Source: CAYRHJ01 sp964424105 (lineage in GTDB: Bacteria > Planctomycetota > Phycisphaerae > UBA1845). From it: 64,000 nucleotides of DNA. A program made the translations under genes and the position numbers. Shown in pieces: positions 44,592-52,833 of the stretch. The stretch spans positions 1 to 64,000 of the forward strand of contig CAYRHJ010000019.1 in assembly GCA_964424105.1 (NCBI GenBank), given 5' to 3'. A model generated the notes under the pieces. That model ran no database searches. It was not told the origin of the DNA and saw only the letters and a program-made list of their open reading frames with translations. Each line of letters begins with the position of its first letter. Within the stretch, counting starts at the first letter, position 1.

Positions 44592-45992
44592 CTAGCCCAT
44601 CATCCCCGCTGTTTTGCGCGGAATGAACCGTCCGTACCCATTCTTGCCCACAAACTTGTAGTCCTTGACGATCTGTCGGCCTCGACAAAAAGTATGCTCC
44701 GCGAAGCCCGCCAACGGCCAACCCTGAAACGGGCTCCAGTCACAGTTGGTTTCCATCTTCCGCCAATCGACTTGGATGGTCTTGGTGGGATGGATGATGG
44801 TCAGGTCCGCATCGCTGCCGATCTGGACGTTCCCTTTTCGCGGAAACATTCCCATGGTTCGCGCGGGCGTCGTGCAACATTTGTCCACGAACTGATTCAA
44901 CGTCATCCGCCGCTTGCGGACGCCAAACGTATAAACGAGGGGTAGCAACGTTTCCAATCCCGGCATCCCCATCGGTATTTTGGTCCAATCGCCCTTCCAC
45001 GTGGCCTTCTGTTTGCGGGTAAACGTGCACGTATCGGTCGAAACGGAGCACACTTCGCCGTCGCGCAAGCCTGTCCACAATCGCTTCTGATCCCGCGGTT
45101 TCTTCAACTGCGGACAGGTCGCGTATAGATGTCCGTCCTTTTTCTTGAATTCATCATCATCCAGCACAAGGTATTGGGCACAGGTCTCCGCCAGAATGTT
45201 GACGCCCTCGCCGCGAGCCCGTTTGATCAGGTCGGCCCCCTCGCCCGTGCTCATATGCACGATAAACGATCGACCCCCCGTAACCCGCGTCCAATGGATG
45301 ACCCGTTCGATGGCCTCCGCCTCCACAAAATTAGGTCGCGTCATCGTATGCAGATACGCTCCGTATTTTTTCATCGCCGCGGAAGTGTGATGCCGCTCGA
45401 TCAACAGGTCCAACACGCGACTGGATTCCGCATGAACCAGCAACATGCCGCCCAGGTCGCGCAGGATTTCCAGCGCCCCGAACATCGCGGCGTCGTCCGA
45501 CTGCCAGCCCTCCTTCTCGTAAATCATGAACTGTTTGAACGTCGGATAGCCTTGCTCGAAAATCTTCTTGATTTCCTTGGCGTGACGCTGCCAATTTGTG
45601 ATGGCCACGTGAAATGCAAAATCGATGCACGATTTTCCCTCGGCCCGGGCGTGCCAATTGTCGACGGCTTGACGGAGCGATTCCTGGCCATAGGGGATCG
45701 CGAAATCGATGACCGTCGTGACCCCGCCTCGCGCCGCGGCCCGCGTTCCCGAATCATAATCATCCGCCGAAACGGTGCCGCAAAACGGCAATTCCAAATG
45801 AACGTGAACGTCGATCCCACCCGGGATCACGTATCGGCCCGTTGCGTCAATCAACTCGGCGCCATTCCTCGACGATCGAGCTAGACCCTTGCCCAGGGCT
45901 GCGACCGTCTCTCCGCGGATCCCGATGTCAGTTGGCGTGGTCTCCGTGGCCGTGACAAGCTTCCCGCCGTGAATGATTTTGTCGAATCGCAT
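44592..45992 (-). CDS. hydA: Dihydropyrimidinase / D-hydantoinase
   Basis: This 466-residue amidohydrolase opens the dihydropyrimidine or hydantoin ring. It has the metal-binding DVHVHLE (H63, H65), the carboxylated Lys in TFKQFMIYEKEG (K153), and later His/Asp ligands (VHAES, then STDTCTF). It is slightly longer at the C-terminus than typical. GGGAG lies before the ATG. It is the first gene of the hydA-preT-preA operon. The ureidopropionase that would complete the pathway is not in the window. Confidence 0.95.
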   Translation of the reverse strand: MRFDKIIHGGKLVTATETTPTDIGIRGETVAALGKGLARSSRNGAELIDATGRYVIPGGIDVHVHLELPFCGTVSADDYDSGTRAAARGGVTTVIDFAIPYGQESLRQAVDNWHARAEGKSCIDFAFHVAITNWQRHAKEIKKIFEQGYPTFKQFMIYEKEGWQSDDAAMFGALEILRDLGGMLLVHAESSRVLDLLIERHHTSAAMKKYGAYLHTMTRPNFVEAEAIERVIHWTRVTGGRSFIVHMSTGEGADLIKRARGEGVNILAETCAQYLVLDDDEFKKKDGHLYATCPQLKKPRDQKRLWTGLRDGEVCSVSTDTCTFTRKQKATWKGDWTKIPMGMPGLETLLPLVYTFGVRKRRMTLNQFVDKCCTTPARTMGMFPRKGNVQIGSDADLTIIHPTKTIQVDWRKMETNCDWSPFQGWPLAGFAEHTFCRGRQIVKDYKFVGKNGYGRFIPRKTAGMMG

Positions 45993-46465
45993 GAATGAAC
46001 TCCCGCAGGTGGCCGATGCATCACCGTTTCAGTGGCTACGAATCTGTCCGGCAACCAACCAGTTTACGCGTTCCAGCAAACGGCATTTTAACGGCGCCTG
46101 CGCCAAGGCCAACATGTCACCCACGATTTCTGTTCAACGCAGTACGCTGGAGCATGTGCGCCAATCGCAGAATCCGCAACACCTGTCAAGAGTCAACACC
46201 CACTCGTTGAATGGACTGCGATTTCGCCAGTCAGACGGTGCTCGCGACGTTTGGCCGGGTCATCGCCGGATTTCTGTGCCGCAATGGCACGAAACGGCAT
46301 CAGCGAGTACAATCGAAAGCATGAATTGGATGATTGTCGTTCGACAAACATCACGTTGACCGATGCGACGATCGAACCATCTTCATCGGTGGGTAATCGA
46401 TGTCCATTATGCGTCATTCCGGCCACGGCTGGAATCCAGCCGTACAAATGCGAGGGAGGAATAGC
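45993..46465. other. Divergent intergenic region between hydA and the FAH-family gene
   Basis: This 470-base region separates two divergent genes and must carry promoters for both, but no convincing box pair was found. An imperfect family A palindrome (CGTCATTCCGGCCACGGCT) lies at about 46411-46437, close to the FAH-family start. Weak open frames have no support. Confidence 0.5.
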
Positions 46466-47362
46466 GTGCGATTTTGCGTGGTGGATTTGAAGGGACAGGA
46501 TGGGCCTCGATTGTGCGTGGTCCGCGGCGAAAACGTTGTGCCGCTGGACGCGCCGCCCAGCCTGCGCGGGGCGTTGGAGCAATATGGCGACGACGGATTG
46601 AAATCGCTGGCGGACAAGGCCGCAGGATCGGGCGTGGCGTTGGATCAGGTCGCGCGCTGGCACCCGCCGGTCAGCGATCCGCGCACCTTCCGAGACTTTT
46701 ATGCATTCGAGCAACACGTCAAGACCTGCCGGCAGAAGCGCGGACAAGACATGGTCCCTGAATGGTACAAGTTCCCGGTGTTCTACTTCTCGAATCCGTG
46801 CTCGCTGCGGGGCCACCTGGAGCCGGTGTCCAAGCCCCAATCGACCAACGAACTCGACCTGGAGTTGGAGGTGGGCTGCGTCATCGGGCGTGAAGTGATA
46901 GACGTTTCGGGCACCGCGGCGGAGGCGGCCATCTTCGGGTATATGTGCCTCAACGATCTGTCGGCCCGCGATCTTCAACGTGAAGAGATGAAATGCATGC
47001 TGGGTCCAGCCAAGGGCAAGGATTTTGCAACGGCCATCGGACCGTTCGTCGTGACGGCGGACGAGTTGGCCGACGTGAAGGTGGGGCCCGGGAAGTACGA
47101 CCTGACCATGGTGGCGCGGAAGAACGGACGGGAGATCTCGCGGGGCAACATGCGTGACTTGACACACGATTTCACGATGATGATCGAGCGGGCGTCCAGG
47201 GACGTGAAGCTTTTCGCCGGTGATTTGATCGGAAGCGGCACCGTGGGCACGGGCTGCATCCTGGAACTGGGTGCCGAAAACACCGGCGGTTGGCTCCTGC
47301 CCGGTGACACCATCGAGCTGGAGATCGATCGGTTGGGCAAACTGACCACGCCGATTCGATGA
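46466..47362 (+). CDS. Fumarylacetoacetate hydrolase family protein
   Basis: This 298-residue enzyme of the FAH superfamily cleaves or decarboxylates small 2-oxo acids. The GTG start at 46466 is chosen because GGAGG lies six bases upstream; an ATG at 46448 precedes it in frame. Metal ligands appear as LDLELEVGCVIG (Glu pair) and FGYMCLNDLSARDLQ (Asp). The C-terminal GDLIGSGTVGTGCILELG is typical of the family. It is followed 68 bases later by a cupin, and such pairs are common in aromatic or sugar acid degradation. The exact substrate is unknown. Confidence 0.88.
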   Translation: MRFCVVDLKGQDGPRLCVVRGENVVPLDAPPSLRGALEQYGDDGLKSLADKAAGSGVALDQVARWHPPVSDPRTFRDFYAFEQHVKTCRQKRGQDMVPEWYKFPVFYFSNPCSLRGHLEPVSKPQSTNELDLELEVGCVIGREVIDVSGTAAEAAIFGYMCLNDLSARDLQREEMKCMLGPAKGKDFATAIGPFVVTADELADVKVGPGKYDLTMVARKNGREISRGNMRDLTHDFTMMIERASRDVKLFAGDLIGSGTVGTGCILELGAENTGGWLLPGDTIELEIDRLGKLTTPIR

Positions 47363-47430
47363 ATTCAGATCATGCCGTTCGCCCGGATCGCGTGTTGAAC
47401 GGCCGGTGTCGCGGAAAGGGTTGATTGGCA

Positions 47431-47787
47431 ATGGGTGAGGCTACACTTCATCGCTGGGACGACCTGCCGAGCGACGCGCCCATGCCGCTGATCACACGCC
47501 AACGCGTCATCGGCGAGAAGCTGATGATTTCCCGCGTTGAATTGAAAAAGGGGTTTCGTGTCGAGTCCCATCAACATGCCAACGAACAATTCGTCGTGCT
47601 GCTGAGTGGAAAGGTCAAGTTTACCATCGGGCAGGCAGGCAGCGCGGCGCGCCGTGAATTGCTGGCTGAGGGTGGCCAAGTGCTCGTCCTGCCGCCCAAC
47701 GTGCCACATGCCGCCCATGCGTTGGAGGATACGCTGATCCTCGATTTGTTCAGCCCGCCCAGCGAAAAGACGGGCGTTGACCAGTGA
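47431..47787 (+). CDS. Small cupin protein
   Basis: This 118-residue single cupin barrel has the metal-binding motif ESHQHANEQFVVLLSGKVKF (His, His, Glu) and the second motif PPNVPHAAHAL (His). Such proteins are often dioxygenases, isomerases or binding proteins. It follows the FAH gene on the same strand and may form an operon with it. The open frame has a TTG at 47425, but ATG at 47431 is preferred. Confidence 0.9.
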   Translation: MGEATLHRWDDLPSDAPMPLITRQRVIGEKLMISRVELKKGFRVESHQHANEQFVVLLSGKVKFTIGQAGSAARRELLAEGGQVLVLPPNVPHAAHALEDTLILDLFSPPSEKTGVDQ

Positions 47788-47807
47788 TGCCCAAATGGAG
47801 TCGAGTG

Positions 47808-48008
47808 ATGAAAAATTCCGTTTTTGTGCAAGTACGCGTGGGCCTGTGTGCCGTCGTCTCGCTGGCTGCATGCGGATGCCCTTCCACGTTTTTTCCAGGC
47901 GGGTGGCCCACCTCCTTTGGAGGTGGGGGAGTCGATGATATGCTGCCGGTGGGGCACCCTCGCTATCAATTGAGACGCGCTCTGGGAGGCATTGTGGTCG
48001 AGATTTGA
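47808..48008 (+). CDS. Small putative lipoprotein extended by a repeat
   Basis: This 66-residue frame starts MKNSVFVQVRVGLCAVVSLA with lipobox SLAACG, then CPSTFF. From about residue 31 to 44 it is translated family C repeat (PGGWPTSFGGGGVDD). The tail (QLRRALGGIVVEI) is unrelated. GGAG lies seven bases upstream of the ATG. The likely history is a lipoprotein gene cut by a repeat insertion that happens to keep the frame open. Whether it is expressed is unknown. Confidence 0.4.
   Translation: MKNSVFVQVRVGLCAVVSLAACGCPSTFFPGGWPTSFGGGGVDDMLPVGHPRYQLRRALGGIVVEI
47900..47939. repeat. Family C palindrome, inverted, inside the small lipoprotein frame
   Basis: CCCACCTCCTTTGGAGGTGGG with flanking CGGGTGG, inverted relative to the copies at 386-418 and 37103-37145. 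It forms the left border of the segment that contains the SIR2-like gene. Confidence 0.85.
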
Positions 48009-48045
48009 TCTGTTGCTGGAGGTAACGAATGAATCTGGAGACTCG

Positions 48046-48372
48046 ATGATGAATAAAAACGTTCGATTCTCAGAGCAGGGCATACCGCAATGGTTCTCCC
48101 CACAACATGCGGGCGAGAAATTCAAGGACCTTTGCCTAGAACTTACGAAGCTGGCGATGGACGTTGAGAAGAAAAAGCAGCAAGGGCTAGCGAAGAAGCT
48201 TTGGGCGCTTCAAGAGTTTGCGGAGGAATACGCAACGTTATACGCAGCGGATTGCCCGATCCAGAGCGTTCGGATCATGCAGCCGTCTGGGGCGATTTTC
48301 GTAATTCTCGCTGACGATCGTGAAGTGCTTGTTCCACAACCAGAGCGAGTCGCTGACGGAAACGAACAATGA
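48046..48372 (+). CDS. Hypothetical small protein upstream of the SIR2-like gene
   Basis: This 108-residue soluble protein is not recognised. It has a helical Lys-rich middle (AMDVEKKKQQGLAKKLWALQEF) and an alpha/beta C-terminus (QSVRIMQPSGAIFVILADDR). GGAG lies five bases before ATG 48046 (48049 is also possible). It ends 31 bases before the SIR2-like start, so co-expression is likely. Base composition here seems lower in GC than in the surrounding genes, by eye. It could be a cofactor, regulator or antitoxin-like partner, but nothing in the sequence decides this. Confidence 0.55.
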   Translation: MMNKNVRFSEQGIPQWFSPQHAGEKFKDLCLELTKLAMDVEKKKQQGLAKKLWALQEFAEEYATLYAADCPIQSVRIMQPSGAIFVILADDREVLVPQPERVADGNEQ

Positions 48373-48403
48373 AGGGAACCCTCGGCTGACTTGGGTTTCG
48401 ATA

Positions 48404-49435
48404 ATGCATGCGGAAGAGAAAACTCTACCGCCGACATCCACCAAGCCTCACGTCGTGATACTTGGGGCAGGTGCAAGCCGTGCCGCGTGTCTGAACGGTG
48501 ATAAGTACGGACGGAAACTGCCGTTGATGAACGATCTAATCGACGTGCTCGATCTCGAACCTGCGCTAAACCGGTTGGGCGTCGATTGCTCCGATCGTGA
48601 CTTTGAGCGCATCTACACTGAGCTTACCACGTGTGGGAAGCTAAAGGATCTCGTCGAGGACATCGAAAGAACCGTGTTCGACTATTTCTTTCGGCTCTAC
48701 CTTCCCGATGAGCCGACCGTCTACGACCACCTTGTACTCTCTTTGCGACGAAAGGACCTCATTGCCACGTTCAACTGGGATCGGTTGCTTTGGCAAGCTC
48801 TGTGCCGTAATGCGAAGCGTTTTGGTGATGATGTCGTGCCGCAGGTGTTGTACTTGCATGGCAACGTTGCTATTGGCTATTGCAATCGCCACATGCTGAG
48901 GATTATTGGTAACCGTGGAAGCCTCTGTAACCAATGCGGCGCAAAATTGACGGCAAGTCGCTTGCTTTACCCCGTTACTCAGAAGAACTACTCCGATGAT
49001 CCATCCATTGCCGACTCATGGCGGGAGATACAACGATTTCTGAAGCACGCAGATCTGCTCACAATCTTCGGATACCGGGCACCAGCGACCGACGTTGAGG
49101 CAATCAAGCTGATGAGAGAGGCTTGGGGTGACGCCGCTTCCCGCGACCATGAAGAAATCCAGATCATCGACATTCGAGGCAAGGATGAATCGGGACGTGA
49201 CGAGATTCACGAGAACTGGAAACCATTCATTTGTCGGGACCACTACGGCGTTCGCACCATGTTCTACCAATCACTCGCAGCCCTACATCCACGACGGTCA
49301 TGCGAACATTTCTTGGAGGCAGCAATGCAGAACAACCCGCAGGCGGAGCGACCGATTCCACGCGAAGCGGATTGGGACGAGCTGGCGGCGTGGATCGAAC
49401 CGCTGCTCCAACAGGAACGAGAACACAACAGCTAG
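48404..49435 (+). CDS. SIR2-like protein (putative NAD-binding defence effector)
   Basis: This 343-residue protein has the SIR2 Rossmann motif VVILGAGASRAA (17-28), the NAD-site ATFNWDRLLW (121-130) and YLHGN (150-154) with the catalytic-type His152. A zinc-binding set is present (C160, H163, C175, C178), followed by IFGYRAPATD (221-230). These features fit SIR2-like domains of the defence-associated type, which often cleave NAD+, as well as ordinary sirtuins. The C-terminal 80 residues are not recognised and may sense a trigger or bind a partner. The start at 48404 is chosen over GTG 48320. It shares a short gap with the 108-residue gene upstream and is followed by a repeat array. Confidence 0.75.
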   Translation: MHAEEKTLPPTSTKPHVVILGAGASRAACLNGDKYGRKLPLMNDLIDVLDLEPALNRLGVDCSDRDFERIYTELTTCGKLKDLVEDIERTVFDYFFRLYLPDEPTVYDHLVLSLRRKDLIATFNWDRLLWQALCRNAKRFGDDVVPQVLYLHGNVAIGYCNRHMLRIIGNRGSLCNQCGAKLTASRLLYPVTQKNYSDDPSIADSWREIQRFLKHADLLTIFGYRAPATDVEAIKLMREAWGDAASRDHEEIQIIDIRGKDESGRDEIHENWKPFICRDHYGVRTMFYQSLAALHPRRSCEHFLEAAMQNNPQAERPIPREADWDELAAWIEPLLQQEREHNS

Positions 49436-49489
49436 CGACGATTGGCGCGGAGTCGCATCGGAGTCGATGATGGGCTGCCGGTCAGCGCA

Positions 49490-49730
49490 GTGGGTGCCCC
49501 ATCCATTGCGAAGCAAAGGGTGGGTTGGCGATGATGAACCCGCAGTTGGCTTGCGCGTTCGAAATCCTCCGCATGCCGATCATCGGGCCCTGCACTTCGT
49601 CCTGATCATCGCGACCCCACCCATCGCTGCGCGATGAATGGGGCACCCTTGCATGCCGATCATCGGGCCCTGCACTTCGTCCTGATCATCGGGACTCCAC
49701 CCATCGCTGCGCGATGAATGGGGCAGCCTC
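49490..49730. repeat. Family B array with an 80-bp tandem duplication
   Basis: After the SIR2-like stop, family B palindromes occur at about 49494-49522, 49614-49645 and 49694-49725. An 80-bp unit beginning GCATGCCGATCATCGGGCCC is present twice in tandem (starts at 49571 and 49651). The segment 49497-49648 is an inverted copy of 217-347. Together with the family C element at 47900 this encloses the lipoprotein remnant and the SIR2 pair. Confidence 0.85.
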
Positions 49731-49765
49731 GCGTCGCTACAAAATACAAGCGTCGGCTGTCGGGA

Positions 49766-50959
49766 TTATTCAAATAGAATTTGAAACTCGCCCGCGTCTC
49801 GATGCACACGTATCGCCCGCCGCCCGTGAAGGACATCATCGATCAGATCTCCGACCGCCTCCCGCCGCCACCCCCGCTGAAGGGAGCGCGGTGAGACAGC
49901 CCCATCGCCCCGCGTGTGCGACAGAACCAGCGCCCGGATGTCCTTGTTGTTGGTGACCAATTGATACGACAATTCGTGTGTCATGCAGTATTCGAAAACG
50001 ATGGCTGAGATAAGCTTGCACAGGACGATCTCCTGCGGAGTGTCTTGTTCCTTCGTCGCGGATTCCCGATCGGTCGTGATGGGCCGTTCAAGTCCGCGTT
50101 GCGCTGCCGTCAGTATGCGTTCCAACGCCGTGCCCTTCACCGTCCACCCGCGGAGCGATTGCACATCCTGGGATTGGGTCCAGTGGTGCTTGGCCACGGC
50201 GACCAATAGATGATCTTTCAGGATGGCTCGTGGGGGCCGATTGAATTGTCGGGCGATGGCGTCACGTTCCTTGGCGAGTTCCTCCGCGATGGCCCATTCA
50301 CGCGGGCCTAGCGATCCAACGCCGCGGACGCGGTCCAGCGCGGTTTTCTCGTCTTGGCGATAGACGGAATCATCACTGAATCGTTCGAACTCCTCCTGCA
50401 CCCAGTGTTCGCGGTTCAGTTCGATCAGGCGCTTTCGCTGGATCGAATGAATAGGAAGCACGAATCCCACGTCCTCGGCTGCGTATTGAATCTGACGCGC
50501 AGACAGCGGGCGTCGGCGCCAGTCCGTCAAGGTTTGGGATTTGTGGAGTCGAACGCCCAGCGCGTGCCGGGCCAACCGTTGAAGACTAAGCGGATAATCG
50601 AGACCCACAAACCCCGCAGCCACCTGAATATCAAAAATGTTCTTCGGAACGCGCTGCGTTTCTTGAAAACAAAGCGAAAGGTCTTCCATCCCGGCATGCA
50701 CCACGGTCTCGTGCCGCGGATCGACCACGAAGTCCCAAAAGGCCGATACGTCACAACCCGCCAGCGGATCTACAAGCCAGATATGTTCATCGGTGGCGAT
50801 CTGCAACAGGCAGACTTGGGGCGCGTAGCCATCCTCGCCGATGAACTCGACGTCGAAGGCGAATCGCGATGAATCCCGCAAGACCGTACACGCGTCGGCA
50901 AAAGCGCGTGCGTCCGACACCACGCGTGCAGGGGGAAGTGGCGGCGTTTTCGAGTGCAT
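49766..50959 (-). CDS. rnd: Ribonuclease D
   Basis: This 397-residue 3'-5' exoribonuclease, involved in tRNA maturation, starts at 50959 with GAGGAAGGT immediately upstream; a longer frame from 51094 is not needed. DEDD exonuclease motifs: RFAFDVEFIG (D36, E38), VHAGMEDLSLCF (D93) and IQYAAEDVGFVLP (Tyr/Asp). An HRDC-like helical domain probably follows around 210-290. The C-terminal extension of about 100 residues carries a basic stretch. It stands alone. Confidence 0.92.
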   Translation of the reverse strand: MHSKTPPLPPARVVSDARAFADACTVLRDSSRFAFDVEFIGEDGYAPQVCLLQIATDEHIWLVDPLAGCDVSAFWDFVVDPRHETVVHAGMEDLSLCFQETQRVPKNIFDIQVAAGFVGLDYPLSLQRLARHALGVRLHKSQTLTDWRRRPLSARQIQYAAEDVGFVLPIHSIQRKRLIELNREHWVQEEFERFSDDSVYRQDEKTALDRVRGVGSLGPREWAIAEELAKERDAIARQFNRPPRAILKDHLLVAVAKHHWTQSQDVQSLRGWTVKGTALERILTAAQRGLERPITTDRESATKEQDTPQEIVLCKLISAIVFEYCMTHELSYQLVTNNKDIRALVLSHTRGDGAVSPRSLQRGWRREAVGDLIDDVLHGRRAIRVHRDAGEFQILFE

Positions 50960-51122
50960 ACCTTCCTCGCCACGCGGACCAGCCGCCTCACCGGGCCGCG
51001 CATCACGGTTTATCTTACCATACTCGGCTGGAAAGCTCGACCTGAAACACGGGTCCGTTTTTCTCGCGGAATCACGAACCTGTTTGCTGCCCATGGGCGA
51101 AGTGATCGGTCGTGCCGCCGGA

Positions 51123-51407
51123 TCAGAAATTGACGGGCAGATTGAGGTTGGCTGCCATCATGCGGGCTTGACCCAGACTGATGGCTGGGTCGTCGCTCAA
51201 CCTCGTCACCCACAACGGCCTATTGGCGATCATGCTGGCCATGGGATGCGTCCCTATGTTGATGCCGGCGTTCATGACTCGCAAGAGGTGTCCGCTCCAA
51301 TGGCACAAATAGACGCCCGGGGCGGTGATGGCGTCCAAGCGAGAGGGGGTGGCCGCAGAATTGTCGGCCACCAACCGTTGATTGCATGCTAGTTCCGTCT
51401 GATACAT
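51123..51407 (-). CDS. Hypothetical 94-residue protein
   Basis: This unrecognised small protein begins MYQTELACNQRL and contains HWSGHLLRVMNAGINIGTHP. AGGA lies about nine bases upstream. Composition is plausible for a soluble protein (no signal or membrane segment). It is listed with low confidence because length and isolation alone do not prove it is real. It lies upstream of rnd on the same strand. Confidence 0.4.
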   Translation of the reverse strand: MYQTELACNQRLVADNSAATPSRLDAITAPGVYLCHWSGHLLRVMNAGINIGTHPMASMIANRPLWVTRLSDDPAISLGQARMMAANLNLPVNF

Positions 51408-51712
51408 GTTTCTTGGTCCTGTTGTTTAGTGGCCTCCAATGATTCCCGAAGAGTTGACCCTGCGGTGGAATCACCGCACAGCGACGGAATTCAACGTCTA
51501 ACGTCGCCGGTCCACGCGTCGCGGATTAAACTCCCAATATCGCGTTCAACGGTTTACCATCACCGCAACTTGAACGAATACCGCTGCGGGAATGTCCGTA
51601 CGGGCCGATAACGACCGAGAGACGCCAATACGACTCCGAAGTGCCGGCCGGTAAATAGTTTATGGGTCGGAAGAGCCTGTTTTCGTTCGCTTTACTACCC
51701 TGCGACGGTATC

Positions 51713-51831
51713 GTCGAAGTCAAAAGTCGAAAGTCAAACGTCGAAGGTCACGTGAAGCGCTTCCTCACCGCTCTCTGCGGCTTCTGTGGCCATCCTCCGC
51801 ATGATTCAGCCACGGAGGTCACAGAGAAACC
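51713..51831. repeat. Composite dispersed repeat, inverted relative to 7331-7497
   Basis: Contains AAGTCAAAAGTCGAAAG, then CTTCCTCACCGCTCTCTG, then CACGGAGGTCACAGAGAAAC. The order is the reverse complement of the block at 7331-7497, without the 9-bp expansion. No gene is supported in 51408-51878. Confidence 0.85.
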
Positions 51832-51878
51832 CCGCATGATCGCCGTTTGAAAAGTTGCGACTATTCAGACCAACTACA

Positions 51879-52580
51879 CTAATGTGCCGAATGGGGCCGT
51901 TGCGCACGGGCTCGTGCCTCGCGGGTCATCATCAACGGAAACACGATGTCACTGAGACAGCAGGGTATCATGACGGCGATCACGATGATGATGAAGATGC
52001 TGCCTATCTCGTCGATCCACCCCAGACGACTTAACGGTGCGATAAAGTAAAGGATGCTGGCGGCGGTGGACGCCAAAACGTGCAGCCCATGGCTGAACAG
52101 TGTGCTCCCCTGCACGCCCCGGGCGGCCGAGATTCCAACCAGCACACCGACCCCCGCGAAGGGCAGGACCAAGCCGGGATGCTCGACCACGCAGATGTGC
52201 CAGGGTGCATCGATGCCCATGATGGCGCGGGCGCATTGTGGAAATACAATGTCGCTGACCCCGCAGATGCCGATGGACCCGATCAACCCAATGACGATGG
52301 ACTTGAAAACGCTACGGTCATATCTCCAGAACATGGCGGATGTTGCAGCCGCGGAAAAAAACATGTGCATGGGGTGGAATAGGTGAAAAAGCGTATACAG
52401 GCCCGATTCTTCGCCTTGGCCCCCGCGGTCATCGGGCGTGAGATAGCACAGCAGCCCCGCGAATGCGAGACCCAGCGTCACCGCGGAGACGGAAAACGGC
52501 AGATGTTCCATCAGTTCGACTTGCAGGGCTGATGGACGGGCGGCGGTGTCGTGGTGGTCCGGTTCGTTATGAACGTGCAC
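51879..52580 (-). CDS. Polytopic membrane protein with an internal repeat
   Basis: This 233-residue protein has about six membrane segments and a His-rich N-terminus (MHVHNEPDHHDTA). The phrase SDIVFP appears twice (GVSDIVFPQ near the middle and CLSDIVFPL near the end), and each is preceded by a hydrophobic helix pair, indicating a two-fold internal duplication. LFHLFHPMHMFFSAAATSAM contains further His within a membrane segment, which may bind a metal or haem. No family is recognised. It could be a metal or cofactor transporter, but this is only a guess. It diverges from the TlpA-like gene. Confidence 0.65.
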   Translation of the reverse strand: MHVHNEPDHHDTAARPSALQVELMEHLPFSVSAVTLGLAFAGLLCYLTPDDRGGQGEESGLYTLFHLFHPMHMFFSAAATSAMFWRYDRSVFKSIVIGLIGSIGICGVSDIVFPQCARAIMGIDAPWHICVVEHPGLVLPFAGVGVLVGISAARGVQGSTLFSHGLHVLASTAASILYFIAPLSRLGWIDEIGSIFIIIVIAVMIPCCLSDIVFPLMMTREARARAQRPHSAH

Positions 52581-52720
52581 GAAGCTCCTCTCGGTCGATG
52601 ATTTCGGCCCGGGCTTCGGGCAACGGTCGCGATTATGGGGCGGGCGGCGGGATGTCGCAATCCGCGAAATCCCAGCGGCAGGGCGGATTCGAGAAATGCG
52701 TCGGCTTGGGAGCTGCTTTG

Positions 52721-52749
52721 TTGATTTTAGCTACGATGGCATTTAGACT
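52721..52749 (+). promoter_or_regulatory. Candidate sigma70-type promoter for the TlpA-like gene
   Basis: TTGATT (52721-52726), a 17-base spacer and TAGACT (52744-52749), about 85 bases upstream of the ATG at 52834. Both boxes match four or five of six consensus positions. Confidence 0.4.
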
Positions 52750-52833
52750 ATCCCGATGGGCCAATATAACCTGACCGGGCAATGTCCGCCTGACCGAGCA
52801 ACGTCCGATAGATATCGCGTTGGAGTGGAACGC

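Noticed and set aside
46193..47431. 412-residue minus-strand frame opposite the FAH-family gene
   Set aside because: Shadow frame: the plus strand shows FAH metal ligands and a ribosome site.
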